Position numbers and translations under genes: made by a program
Assembly: GCF_022437945.1 (NCBI RefSeq)
Contig: NZ_CP092535.1
Coordinates: 3,472,001 to 3,536,000 of the forward strand
Reading direction: 5' to 3'
Origin: Nocardioides sp. TF02-7
Lineage (GTDB): Bacteria; Actinomycetota; Actinomycetes; Propionibacteriales; Nocardioidaceae
Length of the DNA stretch: 64,000 nt
Part shown: positions 30,200-38,180 of the stretch, piece by piece
Layout: each line of letters starts with the position of its first letter
Numbering within the stretch: position 1 is the stretch's first letter
The notes under the pieces: generated by a model
Told to the model about the DNA's origin: nothing
The model's database searches: none
The model's input: only the letters and a program-made list of their open reading frames with translations

Positions 30200-30418
30200 T
30201 ACCGGGGGCCGTCGGGGTGGATGCTGCGGGTCTCGGCGCGCTGGTGGCGCCGGGGCAGCCAGTCGGCGACGTAGACCTTCGGCAGCATCTTGGCGACGGC
30301 GAGCGCGACGTACATGACGGTGTTGACCGCCACGAACGCGCTGAGCACGCCGACCCAGTGCATCTGCAGGACCGACTCCGGGAGCAGGATGCCGAGGGGG
30401 GCTGAGGAGACCGGTCAT
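30200..30418 (-). CDS. Small membrane protein between GT2 and GGDEF
   Basis: Visible only after removing one C from the run at 30396-30401. The ATG overlaps the glycosyltransferase stop (TGATG), giving about 72 residues: MTGLLSPLGILLPESVLQMH, a hydrophobic stretch (VGVLSAFVAVNTVMYVALAV) and the tail ADWLPRRHQRAETRS. One confident TM helix, possibly two. Overlap with the glycosyltransferase and a 13-nt gap to the GGDEF gene place it inside a three-gene operon. The function is unknown; a small accessory subunit of the glycosyltransferase is a reasonable guess. Confidence 0.65.
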
Positions 30419-31860
30419 CACGCCACCGCCTCGTACCGGGTGCTCGCCTCGGGGGGCGCTGCGCACGACGTGGCCCCCACGAGCCCTGGCGGCCGCGGGA
30501 GATGTCGACGACGCCCTTGACGTAGACGACGTCGAGGAACATCGCGTACAGCAGCTCCGGGAGGACCAGGGCCGCCAGCAGGCGGGCCCGCCAGCCGCCC
30601 TGCCACACGCCGACGACCCGCTCGGCGGCGAACACGGCGCCCATGCCCAGCCAGAACGGGAACCACACCCACGAGTCGAACGACACCGCCATCAGCAGCA
30701 TCAGCGCCAGGTAGCCGCTCAGCGCGATCACGCCGTAACCGATGCCGAGCTGCTGAGCCCAGTAGCGGAAGGTCTGGGTCCGCAGGCCGTAGGCGCCGAG
30801 GTTCTCCAGGGCGCCGCGCTGCCAGCGCAGCCGCTGGGCCCACAGGTTGCGCCAGGTCGGCATCACCTCCGTCACCACGGTGCAGTCGGCGGGGGAGAGG
30901 ACGATCGCGCCCAGGCTCTTCAACGCCAGCGTGATCTCGTTGTCCTCGGTGAGCACCGTCGTGTCGTAGACGTCACCGGGGACGCCGGGGAGGTTGGTGC
31001 CGCGCTCCTCGGCGACCCAGCGCAGGCCCCGAGGGCGGAACACCGTGGCCGTGCCGGTCAACACGAACACCCGGCCGCGGCGGCGCCGCAGGTCACGGGC
31101 GTAGCGGGTGTACTCGTTGCGCTGGAGCTGGCCGATCAGGCCGTGCCCCTCCTCACCGTGGAACAGGCCGCCGATCGCCATCAGCGCGCGGTCGTCGGTC
31201 ATCCGCCGCACCGCCGCCGCCAGGAACCCGTCGTCGAGGACGGTGTCGGCGTCCATGACCATCACCAGGTCGTTCTCGCCCTGCTCGGGCAGCAGCCCGA
31301 CGAGCACCTGGTTGAGCGCCCCCCGCCTTCTTGTCAGTGTTGCCGGACGTCTCGAACACCTCCACGCCGGCCTCCTCGGCGATGGCGACCGTGTCGTCGG
31401 TGCAGTTGTCCGCGACGACGATGACGCGCTCCGGCCGGCGCGACTGCCCCAGCAGGGACTCGAGGGTCGCGGCGAGGCACCCCTCCTCGTCGTGGGCCGG
31501 GATCAGCACCGTCAGGGTGACGTCGCCGTGGAAGACACCCCGGGTGTCGGCCATGACGAGCTGGGGCGCGAGCGGCCGGTGGAAGCGGTCCGCGCTCCGA
31601 CGCGCCGCGTCCGAGAACCGGCGCTCGAGCGCGGCGACACCCGCGGCGAGGAGCAGTGCGATCCCGCAGGCCGCCGCGAGGGTGCCGGTGGTCGGCACCG
31701 CGGTGTCGTAGAGCACCTCCCAGGCGCCGAGGACGACGCCCTCGGGCGGCCGGTCGGCGTACGCCGTCGCCTGGTCGGAGACCGACCACCACACCAACCC
31801 CGCCCCCGCCATCGCGGCGCCGAGGACGAGCGCGCCGACTGCGCGCTGCAGACCCCACAT
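30418..31860 (-). CDS. Processive family-2 glycosyltransferase, frameshifts
   Basis: About 480 residues after correcting a C6 run at 31319-31324 and two runs near 30451-30476. An N-terminal TM pair (about 8-75), GT-A domain with VLIPAHDEEGCLAATLESLL, the D-x-D region VMDADTVLDD, the acceptor-site TEDNE, and the processivity motif QRLRWQRG, then C-terminal TM helices. This is the layout of cellulose, hyaluronan and poly-N-acetylglucosamine synthases. No PilZ domain is visible. The sugar is not predictable. It heads an operon with a mini membrane protein and a GGDEF protein and is divergent from a GGDEF-EAL protein. Confidence 0.86.
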
Positions 31861-32049
31861 GTCCAGCTCCTCACGTCGCGACGAGGCTAGGTTCGCGGGG
31901 CGGGGCCCGGTGCGCGAACCGCGCCCAAATGGTCCTTCCGGGCCATGAGGTCCGGTCGATCGTGCGGTTCCGGCGGATCCGGCGGAGGATCGGCCGGATC
32001 CTCCGTAGACTCCCCGTGAACGCGGGTGCCTGCTAGGGAGCGAGGAATC
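31861..32049. promoter_or_regulatory. Divergent promoter region, GT2 / PAS-GGDEF-EAL
   Basis: 189 bp with two inverted repeats: GGTTCGCG (31890-31897) with CGCGAACC (31913-31920), and an imperfect ATGGTCC-TTCC-GGGCCAT at 31929-31946. Both are candidate operators for coordinated control of the cyclic-di-GMP genes; no regulator is recognised. Confidence 0.4.
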
Positions 32050-34125
32050 ATGGAACCGCAGCCGGCAGGCGCCTCGGCGGACGAGGAGCGTCTCCGACTG
32101 ATCATCGAGGCGGCACCGAACGCCATGGTGATGGTCGACAGCGACGGCAGGATCGTCCTCGTCAACTCCGAGGCGGAGCGCTCGTTCGGCTACGGCCGCG
32201 ACGAGCTGCTGCGGCTGCGGGTCGAGGACCTCGTGCCCGCGGACGCCCGGGCCGCGCACCAGGGCTACCGGTCGTCGTACCTGGGCGCGCCGAGCCGGCG
32301 GGTGATGGGCGTGGGGCGCGAGCTCCACGGCCTGCGCAAGGACGGCACCGAGCTGCCGATCGAGATCGGCCTCAACCCGATCCGGATCGGGGAGGAGCAG
32401 TTCGTCCTCGCCTCCATCATCGACATCAGCGAGCGGCTGCGCGGCCAGGCGGCCCTCGCCGCGGCGCGCGAGGACGGCCTGCGCCGCTCGATCCTCGACA
32501 CCATCCCGCTGTGCATCATCGCCACCGACTGCGACGGCCGGATCACGACCGCCAACCCCGCCGCCCAGGTGCTGCTCGGCCGGCGGAAGGACGAGCTGGT
32601 CGGCTCGTGGCTGACCGAGATCGACGCCGAGCCGCGCGACTGGCGGTCCGACGGGCCGCGGGAGACGCCGCCCGGCGAGGACCAGGAGTGGGCCTACGTC
32701 CGCGGCGACGGCAGCACGGTGCCGGTCAGCGAGGCGGTGGTGGCGCTGCGCGGCGAGGACGGCCAGCGCGGCTTCCTCGTCGTCGCCCACGACATCAGCA
32801 AGCGGGTCGAGGCGCGGCAGCGGTTCGAGCACATGGTCAGCCACGACGCCCTGACCAACCTCCCCAACCGGGCGTCCCTGATGACCCACCTCGAAGCGGC
32901 GTTCGCGGCCGCCGAGCCCGGGCGACGGGTGGCGCTGCTCCTGCTCGACCTCGACCGCTTCCAGCGGGTCAACGACTCCCTCGGGCACCACGTCGGCGAC
33001 GAGCTGCTCCTCCAGGTCGCCGACCGGCTGCACGCCTACGTCGGGGAGGGCGACCTGGTCGCCCGGCTCGGCGGCGACGAGTTCGCGCTGGTGCTCACCG
33101 ACGACGGCGAGGGACCCGAGCTCACCGAGCGGCTCGAGCTCGTCCTCGAGGAGGCGCTGGCGCCGGTCGAGGTGCTCGAGTACCAGCTCGCGATGACCGC
33201 GAGCATCGGCGGCGCCCTCTTCCCCGAGGACGGCTGCGACCCCGCCACGCTGCTGCGGCACGCCGACACCGCGCTCGACCACGCCAAGGCCGCCGGTCGC
33301 GACAACCTGCAGTGGTTCGAGGAGAAGATGCTCGACGCCACCCGTGACGACTTCGCGATGTCGACCGCCCTGCGCCGGGCGCTCGACGCCGAGGAGCTGT
33401 CGGTCGTCTACCAGCCGCAGCTCGACCTCGACACCGGCGAGTTCGTCGGCGTCGAGGCGCTCGCGCGGTGGAACAGCCCCGACCTCGGGCCGGTGCCGCC
33501 GGACCGCTTCATCCCGGTCGCCGAGGACCGCGGCACGATCATGCAGCTCGGCGAGTGGGTGCTGCGCCGGGCGTGCGTCGACGTCGCCGCCGCGCAGCGG
33601 CGCCTCGGGCGGCCGCTCCGGCTCGCGGTCAACGTGTCGCCGCGCCAGTTGCGCAGCCGCACCTGGATCAGCACCGTCGTCGACGCCCTGGCGGAAGCGG
33701 GGCTGGAGCCGAAGCAGCTCGAGATCGAGATCACCGAGGGGCTCCTGATCGACGACCACGGCGACGCGATCGCCATCCTCACGGCGCTCCACGAGCTCGG
33801 CGTGCGGATCGCCATCGACGACTTCGGCCGTGGCTACTCCAGCCTCGCCTACCTGACGCGGTTCCCGATCGACCGGATCAAGATCGACCGCTCGTTCGTC
33901 CACGGCATCACCGGCCCCGGGCGGGACGCGGCGATCGTCGACGCGGTCATCGTGATGGCGCACGCGCTCGGCATGGAGGTCGTCGCGGAGGGCGTGGAGA
34001 CCGCGGACCAGGAGAGGTACCTGCGGGCCCGCGGCTGCGACGAGGTGCAGGGGTTCCGCTACAGCCCCGGGGTGCCGTCCGACCGCCTCGGCGAGGCGAT
34101 GGGCGTCGTCGGGGCGATGTCCTGA
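32050..34125 (+). CDS. PAS-PAS-GGDEF-EAL cyclic-di-GMP protein
   Basis: 691 residues, cytoplasmic. Two PAS domains (about 15-130 and 145-265), GGDEF (about 275-430: DALTNLPNRASL, LDLDRFQRVNDSLGHHVGD, intact RLGGDEFALVL) and EAL (about 445-690: VGVEALARW, IEITEGLLID, IDDFGRGYSSLAYL, KIDRSFV, VVAEGVET). Both catalytic motif sets are complete, so synthesis and breakdown of cyclic-di-GMP are both possible, with the PAS domains setting the balance. AGGAA precedes the ATG. It is divergent from the glycosyltransferase-GGDEF operon. Confidence 0.94.
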   Translation: MEPQPAGASADEERLRLIIEAAPNAMVMVDSDGRIVLVNSEAERSFGYGRDELLRLRVEDLVPADARAAHQGYRSSYLGAPSRRVMGVGRELHGLRKDGTELPIEIGLNPIRIGEEQFVLASIIDISERLRGQAALAAAREDGLRRSILDTIPLCIIATDCDGRITTANPAAQVLLGRRKDELVGSWLTEIDAEPRDWRSDGPRETPPGEDQEWAYVRGDGSTVPVSEAVVALRGEDGQRGFLVVAHDISKRVEARQRFEHMVSHDALTNLPNRASLMTHLEAAFAAAEPGRRVALLLLDLDRFQRVNDSLGHHVGDELLLQVADRLHAYVGEGDLVARLGGDEFALVLTDDGEGPELTERLELVLEEALAPVEVLEYQLAMTASIGGALFPEDGCDPATLLRHADTALDHAKAAGRDNLQWFEEKMLDATRDDFAMSTALRRALDAEELSVVYQPQLDLDTGEFVGVEALARWNSPDLGPVPPDRFIPVAEDRGTIMQLGEWVLRRACVDVAAAQRRLGRPLRLAVNVSPRQLRSRTWISTVVDALAEAGLEPKQLEIEITEGLLIDDHGDAIAILTALHELGVRIAIDDFGRGYSSLAYLTRFPIDRIKIDRSFVHGITGPGRDAAIVDAVIVMAHALGMEVVAEGVETADQERYLRARGCDEVQGFRYSPGVPSDRLGEAMGVVGAMS

Positions 34126-35012
34126 GGACCGGTCACCGCCGCGAGGGGCCGGGCCGCGCGCCGCAGCCGCCTGAACTCCTTCATCCGGCGGAAGTAGCGG
34201 CGCAGGGCCGTGGCCGGCACCGGTCGAGGCCAGTCGTCGGCGCGGAACCACGCGTCGGAGCCGCCGTCGACGAAGACCACGCTGCCGCACAGGAAGTCGG
34301 CGGCGTCGGACAGCATGAGGAGCACCCACTCGGCGAGGTGCCCCGGGTCGCCGTACCCGCCGATCGGGACCGGGAACGACCGGATCTGCTTGGCCTCCGC
34401 AGGCGTCGCGAGCTGCTTCTCCAGCAGCGGCGTGGCGATCGCTCCCGGAGCGATCGCGTTGAGCCGGATGCCCGCGCCGGCCCACTCCTGCGTCACCGCG
34501 GTCCTGCGCACCCAGTGCGAGACCGCCAGCTTGCTCGCCGCGTACGCGAACGTCGGAGCCTGGCGGCCGTAGAGCCGCACCGTCTTGAGGACCCGCTCGA
34601 TGTCGTCGTCGAGGAACGCCCGCACCGCCCGGCGCGGCACCAGCGGCACCGTCGTCGTCGAGTTGCTCGAGAAGACGACCACCTTGGCGCGGTCACCGGC
34701 GGCCAGGGCCGGTCGCCACGCCTGGAGCAGCTCGACCACGCCGAAGTAGTTGACCTCGCTGATCAGCCGCGCCCGCCCGCGCCCGGGGGCGGGTCCGAGC
34801 CCCGCCGCCAGCACCGCTCCGTCGAGACGGCCGCCCGCCTCGTCGAGCACCGCCTGGGCCGCCGTACGTCGCCCGGCCGGCGTCGCCAGGTCGGCCGTCA
34901 CCGTCGCGTCGGCGATGTCGACGTCGATCACCGTGTGCCCCGCCCCGGCCAGGCGGTCGGCGACCGCGCGGCCCATCCCGGACGCCGCGCCGGTCACTGC
35001 GTAGGTGCCCAC
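34059..35012 (-). CDS. Short-chain dehydrogenase/reductase
   Basis: 317 residues. NAD(P)-binding TGAASGMGRAVADRL, a catalytic Ser in VFSSNSTT, the YAASK active site, and PGAIATPLLEKQL after it: a classical SDR core. A C-terminal extension of about 50 residues (RYFRRMKEFRRLRRAARP...) overlaps the 3' end of the convergent GGDEF-EAL gene by 67 bp. So long an overlap is unusual, and the stop may really lie earlier, hidden by a sequence error. Substrate unknown. Confidence 0.85.
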   Translation of the reverse strand: MGTYAVTGAASGMGRAVADRLAGAGHTVIDVDIADATVTADLATPAGRRTAAQAVLDEAGGRLDGAVLAAGLGPAPGRGRARLISEVNYFGVVELLQAWRPALAAGDRAKVVVFSSNSTTTVPLVPRRAVRAFLDDDIERVLKTVRLYGRQAPTFAYAASKLAVSHWVRRTAVTQEWAGAGIRLNAIAPGAIATPLLEKQLATPAEAKQIRSFPVPIGGYGDPGHLAEWVLLMLSDAADFLCGSVVFVDGGSDAWFRADDWPRPVPATALRRYFRRMKEFRRLRRAARPLAAVTGPQDIAPTTPIASPRRSDGTPGL

Positions 35013-35095
35013 GCATCCTCCTCCTGATCAGGTGCCCCGACCCTAGTGGGCACCGGTCCCGGCGGCGGACGCAGTCGGAGCCGGTCCGCCGGAGG

Positions 35096-35341
35096 TCAGT
35101 CCGCGCCGCCCGACCCCTCGGTCCGCGACATCCGGATCATCGGCCCGAGCGCCCCGAGCAGGAAGAGCCCGCCGGCGAGGACGTAGGTGCGCACCAGCTG
35201 GTCGTCACCCACCGCTCGGTGCGCCACCAGGGCGAGGCCGAGGGCGGCGACCGCGACCAGCAGGTGCACCAGAGCGCGCCGTCGACCGCGTGCCAGCTCC
35301 TCGGGGGAGCGGTAGGGGCCGAGAGGAGAAGCGGTGCTCAT
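35096..35341 (-). CDS. Small two-helix membrane protein
   Basis: 81 residues: a charged N-terminus (MSTASPLGPYRSPEELARGRRR), helix ALVHLLVAVAALGLALVAH, a short polar turn and helix TYVLAGGLFLLGALGPMI, then a polar tail. No recognised domain. The Met was chosen because the upstream extension is low-complexity. Probably an inner-membrane protein of unknown role. Confidence 0.6.
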   Translation of the reverse strand: MSTASPLGPYRSPEELARGRRRALVHLLVAVAALGLALVAHRAVGDDQLVRTYVLAGGLFLLGALGPMIRMSRTEGSGGAD

Positions 35342-35417
35342 GGTCCGCCGACGGTAGCCCGGCGGCGGGCGTCGTGGGAGTGGTTTCCGGCAGTTGTGGC
35401 CGACCCGTCGCCGACGG

Positions 35418-35444
35418 CTTGGGGTCGTCGTTCTGTGGTCGGGG
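35418..35444 (+). repeat. Left inverted repeat flanking the HNH gene
   Basis: About 26 bp that reappear in inverse orientation at 37164-37189 on the other side of the HNH gene, with a single extra G. Outside the repeat the gap 35342-35577 shows no gene. Confidence 0.6.
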
Positions 35445-35577
35445 GGGGCAGGATCGAGCAGGGTTGTGCGGTTGATCGCGGTCACCTGGTGACGGGGATC
35501 CACCGCGCAGGCCCGCGAGGCGGTGGCCGGGCATGCCGCTGGCCCCGCCGAATCGGGCGGGGTGTGGGGCGCGGTGC

Positions 35578-36991
35578 CTATTGCTCGGGCGGGTCGGTGC
35601 CGGCGTCGTCGCCGGGGTCGAGGGCCCGGGTGCCGGCGGCGGTGACGAGGTAGCGGTGCCGAGACGGACTGGTCCACAGGTACACGGTCGGGGCGAGGCG
35701 TTCGTAGCTCCAGCCGGCATGGGTCTTCGCGCGGTGGTGGCCGCGGCACAGGGCGGCTTCGTTGCACGGACACGTCACGCCACCTTGGGCGTGCGGCTGG
35801 ATGTGGTCGACGTCGCAGCGTTCTGCGCGCTTGGTGCACCCGGGGAACACACACCGGTGGTCACGCTGGACCACGACCCGGCGGTGGCGGTCGGGCGCTT
35901 CGTAGGCGTCGACCGGCTCGCAGCCGGCGAGGTCGAGGACCGGGCGGACGATGATCCGCCCCGCCGCACCACACCACTGACGGATCTGCTCAGCGGTGAC
36001 CGGAACCTGCAGGTTCTGCAACCGACCGACGCACGCCCCTTCGGAGGCGGCGGCGTCGTCGCTGAGGGCGGTGTCGGTGAGGTGGACGAACAGCTCGATG
36101 CCGCGTCCGGCGACCGGGCGCGGGTGCTCCGGCTGGTCGCCGTCAGCGTCGTCGCCGGTGAGGTCGAGGGTGAGCTGGTCGCGGGCGATCTCACCGACCG
36201 CCTTCGCCCGGCGGACGTCGAGGGAGTCCTCATCGCCGAGTGACGCGAGCTCCTTCGCCTTCGCGGCAACCGCGCGCTCGAGATCCATCGCGTCGGCGGT
36301 GTCGAGGACCCCGTCGACCGGCACCACACCCTCGGTGCCGGCGTGGTCGAGGTCGATGTCGAACCGTCGAGACTCCTCCGCACGCCGGCGGCGGGCTTCG
36401 GCGAGATCGGGCTGGAACCGGGTGATCGCCTCCTCGATGAGCCGGTCGATCTGCGCCCACGAACACCCCGCGACGAAGGGGGCGAGGTGATGGTCGACGA
36501 AACCGACGGCCGCCTCGTTGAGAAGGCGGGTCTGGTCGGCGATCCGCAGCGCCTTCCACACCGGCAACGCACCCTCCAGCATCTTGGCCCAGATCTCGGG
36601 CAGCCGGTGGCTCAGCTCGACGACGCAGCCCACGTAGGAGCGGGCGGAGTCGAGGGAGCGGCCGAGGATGGGGGGCGAGCTCGATGATCGCGAAGTCGCT
36701 GATCAACGGCGCCCCCTCACCCGCGACAGGGGAGCCGGTGTCGAGACCGCGTTCGGTCAGGGTCGCCGCGCCGTCGGTGGTGGGGATGGTGTTGAGGTTG
36801 GCCCAGTGGGCGATCCGCTGGACCAGGGCGAGCTCGCGGGCCGCGATCACAGCCCGGTCTTCCGCGGCGAGGTCGAGCAGCTCGTGGGTGAACGTCTTCA
36901 CCGGCACCTCGGACTCGGCAGGCTCGGTCTCGACGACCCGCGCCGCAGTCGCGGCGGGGAGGTCGAAGAGCGGTGCGGTCCCGAGTTCCAT
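35578..36991 (-). CDS. DUF222 / HNH endonuclease (13E12 family), one frameshift
   Basis: About 470 residues after removing one G from the run at 36669-36674. An N-terminal DUF222 helical domain (FTHELLDLAAEDRAVIAARELALVQRIAHWA ... RLPEIWAKMLEG), then an HNH nuclease: CVFPGCTKRAERCDVDHIQPHAQGG, CNEAALCRGHHRAKTH, with the DVDHI and CRGHHRAKT metal motifs intact. The 13E12 family occurs in many copies in actinobacterial genomes; its role is uncertain, though the REP13E12 elements of mycobacteria are repeated and can carry prophage integration sites. An inverted repeat of about 26 bp flanks this gene. Confidence 0.88.
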
Positions 36992-37163
36992 GAGATCTAG
37001 TCAACACGCCGCCACCGACACCGCCCGATGCTCAGGACCCCGCTGTGGACAGCAATCCGGTGCATCCGAGCCTGTGGACGAAAGGTGGGTCGGAGCCCCC
37101 TCGGCCACCACCGAGAACCCGTCCCCGACAGCGATGCGCAACCCTTCGTCGTACCCGTCTCGA

Positions 37164-37189
37164 CCCCGACCACAGAACGACGACCCAAG
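37164..37189 (-). repeat. Right inverted repeat flanking the HNH gene
   Basis: Reverse complement of 35418-35444 apart from one base. Weaker similarity continues inward from both copies. The 300-bp gap 36992-37291 holds nothing else recognisable. Confidence 0.6.
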
Positions 37190-37291
37190 ACGACCTGGCA
37201 CCCGGTCACGATCACCCGGGTCGCTCCTCCGCACCCTGAGCGGCACGAAAACCCCGTTGCCGCCCGCGCGCGCCGGGAGAACAATCGGCGC

Positions 37292-37934
37292 GTGCCCACC
37301 TCCAGCCAGTGGCTCGCGTTCCTCGTCGCCTCGATCCTGTTCATCCAGGTGCCCGGACCGAGCCTGCTCTTCGCGATCGGCCGGGCGCTGACGGTCGGCC
37401 GGCGCGACGCGCTGCTCTCGGTGGTCGGCAACGGCATCGGCCTGACCTTCCAGGTGGTGCTCGTCGCGGTCGGGCTGGGTGCGGTCGTGGCGGCGTCGGC
37501 GAGCGCCTACACGACGCTCAAGCTGGTCGGGGCGGCGTACGTCGTGTGGCTGGGCGTGCAGGCGATCCGTCACCGCGGCGAGGCGCGGCGGGCGCTGGAG
37601 GAGCAGGGGGAGCGTCGACGGCGCGCGAGGCGCCCCGTTGCGGTCGGTGTGGACGGGCTTCGTGGTCGGCGCGACGAACCCGAAGTCGATCGTCTTCTTC
37701 CTCGCGTTCCTGCCGCAGTTCGTCAACGAGGGGGCCGGGCCGGCCGGCGTGCAGATCGCGGCGCTCGGCATGGCCTTCGGCGTGATGGCGATCGGGTCCG
37801 ACGCGGTCTGGACGCTGGCGGCGAGCAAGGCCCGGGCGTGGTTCTCCCGGAAGCCGCGCCGGCTGGACGCGCTCGGCGCCGCGGGTGGGGCGATGATGGT
37901 CGGGCTCGGCACCACGATGGCGGTGGCCGAGTAG
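37292..37934 (+). CDS. LysE/RhtB-family exporter, one frameshift
   Basis: About 213 residues after removing one G from the run at 37607-37611. It begins at GTG with WLAFLVASILFIQVPGPSLLFAIGRAL (the PGP motif of the family), NGIGLTFQVVLVAVGLGAVV and, after the charged loop, GFVVGATNPKSIVFFLAFLPQFV, another hallmark. Six TM helices are expected. It exports amino acids or related small molecules; the substrate is unknown. Confidence 0.87.
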
Positions 37935-37967
37935 CCCGGGGCCGGCGACGGCACCGGTGACACCAAC

Positions 37968-38007
37968 GACACCCGGCGACACCCGGCGACACCCGGCGAC
38001 ACCCGGC
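37968..38007 (+). repeat. Four tandem copies of a 10-bp unit
   Basis: GACACCCGGC repeated four times between the LysE gene and the SNF2 gene. No function can be assigned. Confidence 0.7.
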
Positions 38008-38180
38008 AGTGCCCGGAACGAGTCGAACGCGTCACTTGTTGCTACGCTGTTTCCGGCCGCGCATCCCCGACCTTCTGAGCGTCGGGCGGGCGGCTCTCGT
38101 GGGGGCGGGGTGCGGACGACCAGGTCCGCACCGCAACGCGCCGGCCGCAGCGGTCGGCCATCGACGCAGTAGGGACGGCA

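Noticed and set aside
31929..31946. Possible eighth DosR-like box
   Set aside because: ATGGTCC-TTCC-GGGCCAT has inverted symmetry but a different core and spacing from GGGACC-NN-GGTCCC.
35048..35060. GGGCACCGGTCCC upstream of the SDR gene as a DosR-like box
   Set aside because: It lacks the 2-nt spacer register of the other sites and its neighbour is not a typical regulon gene.
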